The notes beneath the pieces are model-generated. The model searched no databases. It saw only the letters and a program-made list of their open reading frames with translations, and was not told the DNA's origin. Shown here one piece after another: positions 48,063 through 57,307 of a DNA stretch of 64,000 nt (positions are counted from its first letter, which is position 1; the number at the start of each line of letters is the position of its first letter). The position numbers and the translations under genes were made by a program. The DNA comes from Halocatena marina. GTDB lineage: Archaea; Halobacteriota; Halobacteria; Halobacteriales; Haloarculaceae. Location: the NCBI RefSeq assembly GCF_023276375.1, contig NZ_JALLPK010000001.1:3038001-3102000 (forward strand), in the 5' to 3' direction.

Positions 48063-49111
48063 GTGAAGCCGCTGGTGAGTTTCAGCAGTTCGCAGCGCAG
48101 GAATCTCGTGGTTCGTCACCACTCTATGCCCACCTCTCAAGAGAAATCTGCGAAGATCCCGAACTGCTTGCGCTTGCCGAGTGTGTTCCCACAGCTCAGC
48201 CGACGCCAAATCTATTGTTCGCTGCGGTCCAGTACCTGCTGTTCGAGACGCCGGAGCACCCACTCGCCTCGTACTATCCAAGTATCGCTGCGGATCCCTT
48301 GCCGGTTGATGATGAGACGTATCCGCTCTTTCGCGCGTTCTGTCTCGATAACAGGGATCAACTCCAGTCGATTCTCGGGACGCGGCGGGTCCAAACCAAC
48401 GCGGTGCGCCGTAGCGCGGTGTTACTGCCCGCGTTTGAATATTTGTTCCAGCGCACAAAGCGCACCCCGCTTGCGTTGCTCGAAATCGGTCCGAGTGCGG
48501 GGTTGAATCTCTGTTTGCACCAGTTCGGCTACGATTACGGAGACGCTGGCCGCTGTGGTGAGCAGACGGCAGCCGTCCAACTCAATTGCACTGTTCGCGG
48601 AGCGCTCGCTCCACCCCTTCCAACGACCATGCCGACCATCGGCTCTCGAATTGGGATTGACGTGCGGCCGCTCGATGTCAGTGCCGTCGAGGACAGTAAG
48701 TGGCTCCGAGCGTTGATATGGCCAGAACACACAAAGCGCCAGCAGCATCTCGCTTGCGCAATCGAGACTGCACAACGCGATCCACCGACACTCGTGGCGG
48801 GGGATGCAGTCGATCGCCTCGAAGCGGTCTGTTCACGCATTCCAACCGACGAAACCCTCTGTCTATTCAATACACACGCGTTGTATCAGTTCTCACAGAC
48901 GGCACGCGAGCAACTCCTCGATCGGATCACAGCACTCGGAAAACAGCGGGATCTCTTCTGGCTGTCGTGTGAGTACTCCCCGCGATTACTTGCGCCAGTT
49001 GCGCAGTTGCTCGCCTTCGAAAACGGTACTAAGAGCGCATCACTGTTGGCGATGTACCAATCACACGGCGAATGGATCGAGTGGATCGATGCGGCCTCGG
49101 GAGTTCGGTAA
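48059..49111 (+). CDS. DUF2332 family protein
   Basis: A 350-residue protein of the DUF2332 family, known from actinobacteria, proteobacteria and haloarchaea but without a proven function. The N-terminal part FQQFAAQESRGSSPLYAHLSREI, PTPNLLFAAVQYLL, and the glycine-rich LLEIGPSAGLNLCLHQFGYDYG (methyltransferase-like loop) are characteristic. SAM binding is plausible but unproven. Cysteines are unusually many for a haloarchaeal protein. The stop abuts the convergent fumC stop. Confidence 0.85.
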   Translation: MSEAAGEFQQFAAQESRGSSPLYAHLSREICEDPELLALAECVPTAQPTPNLLFAAVQYLLFETPEHPLASYYPSIAADPLPVDDETYPLFRAFCLDNRDQLQSILGTRRVQTNAVRRSAVLLPAFEYLFQRTKRTPLALLEIGPSAGLNLCLHQFGYDYGDAGRCGEQTAAVQLNCTVRGALAPPLPTTMPTIGSRIGIDVRPLDVSAVEDSKWLRALIWPEHTKRQQHLACAIETAQRDPPTLVAGDAVDRLEAVCSRIPTDETLCLFNTHALYQFSQTAREQLLDRITALGKQRDLFWLSCEYSPRLLAPVAQLLAFENGTKSASLLAMYQSHGEWIEWIDAASGVR

Positions 49112-50521
49112 TCACTCGTCTCCGAGAATGCCCGGCTCGGTCATCTTCACTGGATCGAGCACTTGGTCGGCTTCCGCTTCGGTGAGATATCCCTTCTCGA
49201 CAGCGACTTCGCGGACGGTTTTCCCCTCTTTGAGTGCAGTCTTCCCGACTTCGGCGGCCTTATCGTAGCCGATACTCGGATTGAGCGCAGTTGCAAGCGC
49301 CATGCTCCGCTCAACCTGTTGTTCACAGTGTTCCCGATCGGCTTCGAGTGGGGCAATGAATCGCTCTGCGAACACACTGCTAGCGTTCGAGAGCAACTCG
49401 ACCGACTGGAGAACGTTGTGCGCGAGGACGGGCTTATAGAGGTTGAGGTCGATCTGTCCGTCCGCCGCGGCGACCGAGACTGCCGCGTCGTTACCGACAA
49501 CCTGCTTGTGGACCTGATTAACCGACTCGGCAACAACAGGGTTGATCTTCCCTGGCATGATCGAAGAGCCGGGTTGGTTTTCAGGCTGGTCAATTTCGCC
49601 CAATCCGTTCCGTGGTCCCGAAGCGAGCAGACGGAGATCGTTCGCGATCTTGTTCACCGAGCCAGCGACGACCCGGATCGCGCCGTGGATCTCGCTCATC
49701 GCGTCGTGGGCGGCTTGGGCCTCGAAGTGGTTGTCTGCCTCACGGAACGGAAGTCCCGTCTCCTCTGCGATATATTCAGCGGCGCGTGGTGGGAACTCAG
49801 GATCGGTGTTCAGGCCGGTTCCGACCGCTGTTCCACCGAGAGCGAGTTCTGCCAATCGTGGCGTGGCGTCTTCGAGGCGGGTAATTCCCTTCTCCACCTG
49901 CGCGCGGTAACCACCGAACTCCTGCCCGAGCCGGACCGGTGTCGCATCTTGTAGATGCGTGCGGCCGGTTTTTACGACATCGTCGAACTCCGTTTCTTTC
50001 GCCGCGAGTGCATCACGAAGCGCTTCGAGTGCGGGCAACAGATCGTCCTCGACGGCTTCGAGCGCAGCGATATGCATCGCGGTCGGGATAACGTCGTTGC
50101 TCGATTGGCCGAAGTTGACGTGATCGTTCGGATGTATCTCCCGTGAACCGATCGTCCCGCCGTAGCGCTCTGTTGCTCTGTTGGCGATGACTTCGTTTGC
50201 GTTCATATTCGAGGACGTGCCGCTCCCGGTCTGGAAGACATCGACGGGGAACTGATCGTCGTGTTCGCCATCGATGACCTCGTCCGCAGCCTCGATGATA
50301 CAGTCCGCTTTGTCGGTGGCAATGTGATCCAAATCGCGGTTCGCCCGTGCAGCCGACTTTTTCACGATTCCGAGCGCGCGGATGAAGCGCCGACCGAACG
50401 TGACGGAGCTGATCGGAAAGTTCTCGACTGCCCGCTGAGTCTGTGCGCCCCAATATGCGTCTGCTGGGACCTCTACCTCACCAAGACTGTCTCGCTCGAT
50501 TCGATAACCCTGATCGCTCAT
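49112..50521 (-). CDS. fumC: Fumarate hydratase, class II
   Basis: A 469-residue TCA-cycle enzyme interconverting fumarate and malate. The signature loop QPGSSIMPGKINPVVAESV is near residue 313, with the catalytic serine. TGSGTSSNMNANEVIANRA and SSNDVIPTAMHIAA line the active site. ATG 50521 (MSDQGYRIERDSLG) is chosen; 16 upstream codons are not family-like. Class II aspartase would read slightly differently in the GSSxMPxKxN region. Confidence 0.95.
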   Translation of the reverse strand: MSDQGYRIERDSLGEVEVPADAYWGAQTQRAVENFPISSVTFGRRFIRALGIVKKSAARANRDLDHIATDKADCIIEAADEVIDGEHDDQFPVDVFQTGSGTSSNMNANEVIANRATERYGGTIGSREIHPNDHVNFGQSSNDVIPTAMHIAALEAVEDDLLPALEALRDALAAKETEFDDVVKTGRTHLQDATPVRLGQEFGGYRAQVEKGITRLEDATPRLAELALGGTAVGTGLNTDPEFPPRAAEYIAEETGLPFREADNHFEAQAAHDAMSEIHGAIRVVAGSVNKIANDLRLLASGPRNGLGEIDQPENQPGSSIMPGKINPVVAESVNQVHKQVVGNDAAVSVAAADGQIDLNLYKPVLAHNVLQSVELLSNASSVFAERFIAPLEADREHCEQQVERSMALATALNPSIGYDKAAEVGKTALKEGKTVREVAVEKGYLTEAEADQVLDPVKMTEPGILGDE

Positions 50522-50785
50522 GTACGTGAACTCTCTTCTCGAACAAGCGTAAAACCCATCGAAAGCCATCGGCGACCGATCTCACCTACGATTTGATCAC
50601 CATTTATTGGTCCATCGGTGTCCATTCACCAGAAAGCATTTATAAAGATAGGACCACCTTCGAGTTATGTCACAGAGATGGTGACAAAACGAAGTGAAAA
50701 CGGGTGATTATCTATTCATCTACTTATTTATAATTCGAATCGGAGAACGGGCAAAAGTGTCTGACGAAACAGGGATAGTAAGAGT

Positions 50786-52474
50786 ATGACGGATACAACG
50801 ACCACAATACGTAGTCAGATCCTTACAACAATAGTGACGTGTTCGGTCTTTGTTGGAGCGATCGTGGTGGGATTGCTCGTTGTCGTCGCAAGCGTTGGAA
50901 GTGTGAGTGCTATCGCCACGCACGATAGTGAATCATTCGTGACTAATGACGTCACCGAAGCGAACAGCGACGCTATCGATGCTACGATGGATGTCGGGGG
51001 GAATGTAACCGTCCAGTCCCTCACGTCGGATACTCAGGGGACACTGACGATCCAAACAGCCCCATCATCCAGTTCATTGGATACAGTCACCAACGTTTCT
51101 GCAGCTGCTGTGGATGACCAGACGATCGCCATCGATGACGCTCTGATCCTCCGTCTGTCGTCGACGGAGCTGTCGAACGCGATCGCTTCGGGTAACGGAT
51201 CGTCGGGCACCAACGCCGAACGGCTTCTCGAGCTGGAACAGTCCGGCGACATCGACATCGACATCACACAGACAAATGACGACGACGCCAAGAGACTCGA
51301 CCTCGGGGCAACGGTGGAGAACGGCGGACTCAAAGTACTCCACGCAGGAAGTGTTCTGTATATTGTCATCGACACAGAGCGGGCGGAGTTCAAGCGCGGA
51401 GAGCAGACAGTCGATGCAGCGCCAGATGATCAGTTCGAAGTGACCGTTACCGGAAACGAGACGTCGGTGTCAGCGGATTTCGAGATTGAACCACGGGCAG
51501 CGTCGTTCGATACCACAGACGATCAGGGAACGATCGCTGTCAAAGCAGAAACCAACCAAACAGTATCTGGGGAGACAACCGTGGCTCCGGGGACGTACCT
51601 CACAATTCGGGCGCAATCAGACAAACGATCTTCGTTCGTTATTACACGGACGACGTCGGTGGAGTCTGACGGAACATTCGATCTCGATTTCGACTTTACC
51701 AACGTCACGAAAGGGACGTCATTCGATCTAACAATTCCGAATCAAGGATTCGAAGACAACGCATCAACCGCAGGAATTGTACAACGGCCATCGACTGCTT
51801 CGGTGAGCGTCAACAATCAGAATATCGGAGCGAACGAGACACAGACCATCGTTGTCAGGTCTGTTAATCTCTCCGAGGGTGGGTTCATAACGGTGCACGA
51901 TCGGTCGTTCTTCGATACCGAGAACGAGACAAAGCCAGCACAAAGTCTTCGAGGGGCCAAATATATTAGACCTGGTCTACAGAACAACACATCAATTGAG
52001 CTTGATATTCCATATAAACGCAGCGGTACGGTTGTCGTTGTTCCGTACCACGATACGAATGGAAACCATGAATTGGACATCACGACCGGAGACGAGCCAT
52101 ACGTAGGGGCCGACGGTGGGCCGATCGCCAACTCGGCGAACGCGTCTGTCGGAGACGGAATCGGACAAGGAACGACCACAGAGCTTGATCCCCAGAATGA
52201 GACGGTGCCGTCTGTGCCGTCGCCGGTCAATGGCACAGACGATTATGCCCTCCCGAATGGGAGTGATGGAACGGGCACTCACGCACTCGACGGCGCAACC
52301 GGATCGAACGAAGACGGCGAAAGAGGGGACGAATCGAATATCGGTAACAAGAAAACGACGCTCAAAGCCGATGGAACCACAGAAACAGATGGTCCCGGAT
52401 TCGGACTCGCTGCGGGAGTCGTAGCTATCGGCGTGATAACGTTGCTTTCAGCCCACAGAACGCGAGAGAACTGA
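50786..52474 (+). CDS. Secreted PGF-CTERM surface protein with DUF7282-like domain
   Basis: A 562-residue exported protein. The N-terminal helix FVGAIVVGLLVVVASVGSVSA is a signal segment. A long beta-rich, Thr/Asp-rich region follows. A DUF7282-like domain lies at ~330-450 (SVNNQNIGANETQTIVVRS to VVVPYHDTNGNHELDITTG). A Thr/Ser/Gly-rich spacer leads to the archaeosortase signal: DGPGFGLAAGVVAIGVITLL plus basic RTREN. It would be lipid-anchored by archaeosortase A, encoded immediately downstream. Many N-x-S/T sites suggest N-glycosylation. Confidence 0.85.
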   Translation: MTDTTTTIRSQILTTIVTCSVFVGAIVVGLLVVVASVGSVSAIATHDSESFVTNDVTEANSDAIDATMDVGGNVTVQSLTSDTQGTLTIQTAPSSSSLDTVTNVSAAAVDDQTIAIDDALILRLSSTELSNAIASGNGSSGTNAERLLELEQSGDIDIDITQTNDDDAKRLDLGATVENGGLKVLHAGSVLYIVIDTERAEFKRGEQTVDAAPDDQFEVTVTGNETSVSADFEIEPRAASFDTTDDQGTIAVKAETNQTVSGETTVAPGTYLTIRAQSDKRSSFVITRTTSVESDGTFDLDFDFTNVTKGTSFDLTIPNQGFEDNASTAGIVQRPSTASVSVNNQNIGANETQTIVVRSVNLSEGGFITVHDRSFFDTENETKPAQSLRGAKYIRPGLQNNTSIELDIPYKRSGTVVVVPYHDTNGNHELDITTGDEPYVGADGGPIANSANASVGDGIGQGTTTELDPQNETVPSVPSPVNGTDDYALPNGSDGTGTHALDGATGSNEDGERGDESNIGNKKTTLKADGTTETDGPGFGLAAGVVAIGVITLLSAHRTREN

Positions 52475-52581
52475 ATTGACATCACTCCAGCTTGTCCGAC
52501 CATGTCACAATACCAGAGCGTTTCTTCGTGTCATTATTCGACGCACAATAGCTATGCGTTCTCTGGTTCATGTGGTAACTG

Positions 52582-53511
52582 ATGGTTGAGTCGTTGTTTC
52601 GCGTGCTTGATTGGGCCCAACAGTTCTCTGATCCGTTGGCATGGTTGGTGCTTGCTGCTTTCCTCGGTGGCGCAGCACTCGAATACGTGGGGCGAGACAG
52701 TGCTCGAACGCTCACTGTTGTGGCGTGGATCCTGTTCGCTGCGTTTTGGTTTTCGTTGATCCACCACTACCTCATCGATTCGAAGAGTATCATCGAAGGC
52801 ATCGGTAGTATTATCGCAGTCCCAGCAAGCGTCTACACGGGATATCTCCTCTTGCGCGGTCGGGATTCGCTTTTCGTTCTTTCCCGAGCTATTGCCGCCA
52901 TGGGGCTCATTTTCCTGCCATTCGAGGCGATCCCTATGTTGACAACGGGATTGATCGAGATCGTAACTCATCAGACAGAGCTCCTAATGGGAGTGTTTGG
53001 GCAGACTGCGCCCGCAGATTATCGTGTTGTTAGTGGTGCAGTCGTCGGACGCCCGGATCGCAGGAGCACATTCCTGTTTGTCGCAGAGAACGGCCATCGG
53101 CTAACGTATACGATTCGTATTGCCTGTACAGGACTCGGGAGCATGGCTATCATTGGCGGCCTCATCGCCGCCGTTCGTGCTCCACTCGCACAAAAATTCC
53201 GCGCGCTTTCGGTGTCGCTGCCCGTGATCTATGCGCTCAATCTCGTTCGCAACACATTTATTGGGCTTACGTTCGGCCAGCAACGCCTCCATATCGCTCC
53301 GGATCTCATTCTGGGGCTGTTTTCTGCCACCGACCCCTACAGAGTGTCGTACTTCATCGCTGATCGTATCCTCGCTCAGAGTCTCTCGGTCGTCGCACTT
53401 GTTGGAATTACGTGGCTCGTCGTCCGCGAACTCCCAGTCGCACTGGTCGTCGTCGAGGACCTCCTCTACATGGTGACCGGAACCGAGTACGACTTGCACG
53501 CGATCAATTGA
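52582..53511 (+). CDS. artA: Archaeosortase A
   Basis: A 309-residue membrane protein with about eight helices that cleaves PGF-CTERM tails and attaches a lipid anchor. The catalytic cysteine is C182 (RIACTGLGSM), with arginines R223 (NLVRNTFIG) and R262 (ADRILAQS). The offsets equal those of the Haloferax C173/R214/R253 triad plus nine. It starts 107 bases after a PGF-CTERM protein gene on the same strand, a client-enzyme pair. A second client (58.5 kb) is five kilobases away. Confidence 0.94.
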   Translation: MVESLFRVLDWAQQFSDPLAWLVLAAFLGGAALEYVGRDSARTLTVVAWILFAAFWFSLIHHYLIDSKSIIEGIGSIIAVPASVYTGYLLLRGRDSLFVLSRAIAAMGLIFLPFEAIPMLTTGLIEIVTHQTELLMGVFGQTAPADYRVVSGAVVGRPDRRSTFLFVAENGHRLTYTIRIACTGLGSMAIIGGLIAAVRAPLAQKFRALSVSLPVIYALNLVRNTFIGLTFGQQRLHIAPDLILGLFSATDPYRVSYFIADRILAQSLSVVALVGITWLVVRELPVALVVVEDLLYMVTGTEYDLHAIN

Positions 53512-53518
53512 GGACGGC

Positions 53519-54310
53519 TCAATCGAGCGTTGGCAGGAGGCCCACCGGTGCGCCTGCGAGTTCTCGTAGTGCGTCGCTTTCCATGTGGTGGAGATCCCCC
53601 GGAATGACGAGCAAGTGGAGAGGAGCACCGAAGTTGTGGTCTGCGAGCACAGAGAGACTATCTGCTTCAATAACGGGATCGGAACTCCCAGCACGACAGA
53701 CCGCAACGGCAAGCGTCCCGTCATCATCCTCAGTCTCGTACGCCGACGAGAGCAACGCAGCAGCGGTATCAGCGGTCATGTACTCACCTCGGTCTGCTTT
53801 GATATCCAGATAGACGAGCGTGTGCAGACCGCGCTCGCGGTTGTCGTCGATGGTGTCGATAACGCTTTGTGGGACACTGTCTCCGCCGTGAGCGTACGGG
53901 AACGGAAGCGTCGTGGCCTTTCCGAATCGGTAGTTCTGCAGCCCAGTTAGTGAGCTTGCTGCCGATGCGGCCGTGGTCCCGTGGATGATTCGGGTGTCGA
54001 TATTTCGTGCTGTGGCTCGGAGACGGAGATCGACGTGTGTGGTCGAAATCATCGGATCGCCCCCGGTGAGAAAGACGACCTGTTCGGTTTCCGCAGCGTC
54101 GAGAATCGAACCTGGTTCCTGTTCGATGCCTGCGCGTTCGCGCACCTCAATCGAGACATCGTGATACGATTCGAGTTTTTCGATGGTGGTTCCGGCGAGT
54201 TGGCTGGTGTAAAATTCCGCAACAACGTGATCCGCACCGGCGAGCGCCTCCCGTCCCTCGACGGTGATCGAGCGCTCGTCGAACAAACCGAGACCGACGA
54301 ACGTGAGCAT
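53519..54310 (-). CDS. dphB: Diphthine synthase
   Basis: A 263-residue SAM-dependent methyltransferase that trimethylates the modified histidine of elongation factor 2. The start MLTFVGLGLFDERSITVEG, the substrate loop FLTGGDPMISTTHVDLRLRA and TLPFPYAHGGDSVPQSV are typical. The fold is the tetrapyrrole-methylase type. Convergent with artA, with the stops seven bases apart. Confidence 0.95.
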   Translation of the reverse strand: MLTFVGLGLFDERSITVEGREALAGADHVVAEFYTSQLAGTTIEKLESYHDVSIEVRERAGIEQEPGSILDAAETEQVVFLTGGDPMISTTHVDLRLRATARNIDTRIIHGTTAASAASSLTGLQNYRFGKATTLPFPYAHGGDSVPQSVIDTIDDNRERGLHTLVYLDIKADRGEYMTADTAAALLSSAYETEDDDGTLAVAVCRAGSSDPVIEADSLSVLADHNFGAPLHLLVIPGDLHHMESDALRELAGAPVGLLPTLD

Positions 54311-54436
54311 GGACGAACTGCGTGACCGACCGGGTTAAAGAAAGCGAACGGCAGACGGGGTGATAGATACTACTGCGAGGAACGAGTAGTTGGGTCGAAG
54401 CGTCAGACTTAGCCTCGCTGGACGGTGATCACGCTC

Positions 54437-55399
54437 ATGGTTGAGGTCCCCTGTGTCCGCGTTCGACCCTCGGAGGGCGAATCGACTCGACGAGCACTTG
54501 CTGGGGGTGAATTCTTGCATCCGAGCTATGAGATCACAGTTGTAGACGGATGGCTCTACATCCCTGTCGTGGATGCGCCCGACGACTACACTGTCGTCGT
54601 TCGAGACGCTCCCGAGCGCAATCGCCAGACGATGCCCAGCGATATCCTTGGATACGAGCCGAGTTACGAACGACTCGGCGAACTCGCAATCCTCGATGAA
54701 GACGACCCAGAGCGAGCACGAGAGATCGCCGACGCGCTCTGTTCCTCAGACCTTCCCATCGAAAGCACCGTCAACCGAGCGTCGAAGGTGAAAGGTGACC
54801 TCCGCGTGCGCGAGTGGGACGTGCTCGCTGGCGATACAAACACAATTCACCGCGAGTATGGCAACGAATTCGCACTCGATGTCGCGCAAGTGTACTTCTC
54901 ACCACGGCTCGCAACTGAACGCCACCGCGTTGTCGAACAAGTTCAGGGAGAAGAGCAGTTCATCGACATGTTCGCTGGTGTTGGTCCGTTTGTCGTCCCC
55001 GCCGCAGCACGTGGCGCGAAAACGGTGGGTGTGGATCTCAACCCGGCAGCGATCGAGTTTCTCCGGGAGAACGCCCGTCGGAATGGCGTCGAAGAACGTG
55101 TTACGGCCATTCACGCCGACGTACGAGAGATCGCGTACGACGATTGGGCAGATCGACTCGTGATGAACCTCCCGCACAGCGCAAACGAGTTCCTCGAGAC
55201 GGCTGTCCGGCTGGCGGGTGATGAGTGTGTGCTCCACTACTACGATATCCAACACGAAGACGACCCGTTTGGACCCGGTGAGCGAGCGATTCGGGACGCA
55301 GCGTCGGAGTACGACGTCAGTGTCGAAACACAGCACACGGTGCGATCGTACGCTCCACACGAAGTGAACGTCTGTCTCGATGTCCGACTGATGCGGTGA
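54437..55399 (+). CDS. tRNA (guanine37-N1)-methyltransferase, Trm5 type
   Basis: A 320-residue class I methyltransferase. An N-terminal D1-like domain (~1-90) is followed by a D2 region and the SAM core: FIDMFAGVGPFVVPAAARGA (motif I), VGVDLNPAAIEFLRENARRNGV (motif II) and the NLPHSANEFL catalytic loop. These are Trm5/TYW2 traits. Trm5b makes m1G37, and TYW2-like members transfer a 3-amino-3-carboxypropyl group. The N-L-P-H-S loop favours Trm5. ATG 54437 (MVEVPCVRVRPS) is chosen over GTG 54425. Confidence 0.85.
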   Translation: MVEVPCVRVRPSEGESTRRALAGGEFLHPSYEITVVDGWLYIPVVDAPDDYTVVVRDAPERNRQTMPSDILGYEPSYERLGELAILDEDDPERAREIADALCSSDLPIESTVNRASKVKGDLRVREWDVLAGDTNTIHREYGNEFALDVAQVYFSPRLATERHRVVEQVQGEEQFIDMFAGVGPFVVPAAARGAKTVGVDLNPAAIEFLRENARRNGVEERVTAIHADVREIAYDDWADRLVMNLPHSANEFLETAVRLAGDECVLHYYDIQHEDDPFGPGERAIRDAASEYDVSVETQHTVRSYAPHEVNVCLDVRLMR

Positions 55400-55779
55400 C
55401 TGAGATTTCGACGCTGTGGCGACCCAATTCCTGAGTTGATGAAAGAACTCATCGCAGGGGTTCTCTTGATTGCCAGTGGTATTCGTTCATCGAAGGATCC
55501 ACTACCGAAACGCAATACGTAGCAGTGTGGGCTTGTTCTTGGTGTTTTTCTCGGGAGCCTTGTCTCGCTGCTCGAAGTGGTTACGGAGATCACGTCATAG
55601 AATCCAACAGATTCGGCCTGACACACAGACTGCGGTACGATGTTGTTTCAGGAACATCAAATGTACCCTTCCTGAATGTGGCACAATGCTCCGCAGGTAA
55701 ACATCAATTCTACCAAATCGCAGCAAAGATTGTATACTGTATAGAGCTTCTATGCATTTGATAAAGTAATTCCGTACAA
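55400..55779. other. Spacer with one interrupted membrane-protein frame
   Basis: About 380 bases between trm5 and tRNA-Thr. It contains the interrupted ORF at 55439-55600. The rest, AT-rich, holds no recognisable signal. Confidence 0.4.
55439..55600 (+). pseudogene. Possible two-helix membrane protein with an internal TAG
   Basis: An ATG frame codes MKELIAGVLLIASGIRSSKD and so on to residue 27, meets TAG at 55520, and continues in the same frame through CGLVLGVFLGSLVSLLEVVTEITS to a second TAG. Both sides are hydrophobic helices, as in small haloarchaeal membrane proteins. One nonsense mutation would explain it. No family is recognised, so a chance pairing is possible. Confidence 0.3.
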
Positions 55780-55852
55780 AGCCAGTGGAGGGATTTGAAC
55801 CCTCGGCCTAATCCTTACGAAGGATTCGCTCTGCCGGCTGAGCTACACTGGC
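55780..55852 (-). tRNA. tRNA-Thr (anticodon CGT)
   Basis: A complete cloverleaf on the minus strand. The acceptor GCCAGTG pairs with CACTGGC. The anticodon arm is AATCC-TTCGTAA-GGATT with anticodon CGT. The T arm GGTTCAAAT is standard. The discriminator is U, and CCA is not encoded. Confidence 0.96.
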
Positions 55853-56077
55853 GCGTTTGTACACCACCGACAGTTACTATTCGATCCAAGAGCAGTATAA
55901 GGATTCCGGAGTGCACTCGCCGTCGGGAGACGAACGCATTGCACACTATCAAACACTCTCCATCAACGTTGCTGATGATGATCCCGAGAAGAATGAGGAG
56001 GAATACGAGCAACGTGACAAACAGGAAAAACCGATCGGCAGTGCTCATAGGAGCCATCACGAGTACCTCTTTCGAAG

Positions 56078-56329
56078 TCAGTGGATCCGTCGACTGCTGT
56101 CGGCGTGAGCAGGTGGCGATTGGTCGGATTCGATCGCCTCCGTTAGAATTGAGGCAAGCGTTTTAACAGCCTGTTCGTGCTCCTGTTTCGGATGATACAC
56201 CGCTGTCGGTGACGTATCGAGTGTCCGGTACGATGTGAGCTCCTCATCGGAGAGATCACCTCGGGTTTGCATCACAACGCACACTCGATCGAGCAGCCCG
56301 TGGAGATAGATGAAATCTTGCTTTCTCAC
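56078..56329 (-). CDS. UPF0058 family protein
   Basis: An 83-residue, mostly helical protein. MRKQDFIYLHGLLDRVCVVM, TSYRTLDTSPTAVYHPKQEHEQAVKTLASILTEAI (landmarks) fit the haloarchaeal UPF0058 family, in which a Lys-Gln-x-x-x-x-LHGLL start is conserved. The start codon is GTG. Function unknown. It lies upstream of tRNA-Thr on the same strand. Confidence 0.75.
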   Translation of the reverse strand: MRKQDFIYLHGLLDRVCVVMQTRGDLSDEELTSYRTLDTSPTAVYHPKQEHEQAVKTLASILTEAIESDQSPPAHADSSRRIH

Positions 56330-56473
56330 AATATTATCGCTACGTGTTCAACATTACTGAACACTCCGAGGGTCGTGTTACCTACCCACATATATCAATT
56401 CACACCAGTAGCGAGTTCACTTTCCGAAGCACACCAGACCCATCAGGGCCACAAGCGTCTTCACACAATTCGT

Positions 56474-57307
56474 TTACTGCTGTTCTCGTTCTTGTCCGTG
56501 TTCGTGTTCTCGTTCGCTCTCACGCGTTCCGAGCGTTGTGATTGTTGGTGATTGCGTAACCGGGTGTCGATGGACGTGAGGGCGGCCACCGAACGCTTCC
56601 GCGATAGTGGATTCGGTGAGGACAGATTCAGGGGGACCGGCTGCAAGCACACGGCCGTCCGAGATGACGACGATGGAATCACAAAAGCGTGCTGCGAGAT
56701 CGAGATCGTGGATCGCTGCAAGAGCTGTCGCGCTCTCGTCGACCAGATCACGAACGAGTTCTAGCGTTCGCACTTGATGGGTGATGTCAAGGCTGGCTGT
56801 CGGTTCATCGAGCACCAGCGCGGGTGCATCCTGTGCGAGTGCGCGGGCAAGAAGAACCCGCTGGCGTTCACCACCACTCACGGAACCAGCAGACCGATCG
56901 GCCAGATGGCTGATGTGAGCCCGTCGGAGCGCTCGTTCGACAGAGTCATCGTCATCGGCACGCTGAAACCGCGAGCGGTGTGGTGTTCGTCCCATTGCGA
57001 CGACATCCCGGACGGAGAACTCGAACGAGATGGTTGTGTCCTGTGGAACAGTTGCGACCAGCCGAGCAGCAGCGCGGCGAGAGAGAGAGCGAACGTCGTT
57101 CCCATCGATCGAGACGGTTCCCGAATCGGGCGTGAGTACGCCGTTGATCGTCCGCAAGAGCGTCGTCTTCCCGGCTCCGTTCGGACCGACGAGTGCGACG
57201 AACGACTGAGCAGGCACCGAAAACGAAACACTGTCGAGAATTGGTGTTCCGCCGAGCGATACTGCGACGTTTTCCACATCAATCATCGGGGTGGTCTCAC
57301 GGGTCAC
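56474..57307 (-). CDS. btuD: Cobalamin/iron-type ABC transporter ATP-binding protein
   Basis: A 277-residue ATPase of the BtuD/FecE class. Walker A is GPNGAGKTT, the signature is SGGERQRVLLARAL, Walker B is LVLDEPTASLD, and AIHDLDLAARF gives the switch histidine. The GTG start overlaps the permease stop (GTGA). The last ~15 residues (ESEREHEHGQEREQQ) come from a hexameric GAACAC/GAACGA microsatellite and are not family-like. Third gene of the importer with the permease and the divergent binding protein. Confidence 0.9.
   Translation of the reverse strand: MTRETTPMIDVENVAVSLGGTPILDSVSFSVPAQSFVALVGPNGAGKTTLLRTINGVLTPDSGTVSIDGNDVRSLSRRAAARLVATVPQDTTISFEFSVRDVVAMGRTPHRSRFQRADDDDSVERALRRAHISHLADRSAGSVSGGERQRVLLARALAQDAPALVLDEPTASLDITHQVRTLELVRDLVDESATALAAIHDLDLAARFCDSIVVISDGRVLAAGPPESVLTESTIAEAFGGRPHVHRHPVTQSPTITTLGTRESEREHEHGQEREQQ

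Noticed and set aside
49163-49954. 263-codon plus-strand frame inside fumC
   Set aside because: Antisense to fumarase; Arg/Val-rich with no family features.
55520-55522. In-frame TAG considered as a pyrrolysine codon
   Set aside because: No pyrrolysine machinery is seen and the flanking ORF is not a methylamine methyltransferase; a nonsense mutation is simpler.
55815-56060. 81-codon minus-strand frame with a hydrophobic helix
   Set aside because: The frame runs through tRNA-Thr on the same strand, which a real gene should not do. A shorter version ending before the tRNA does not exist.
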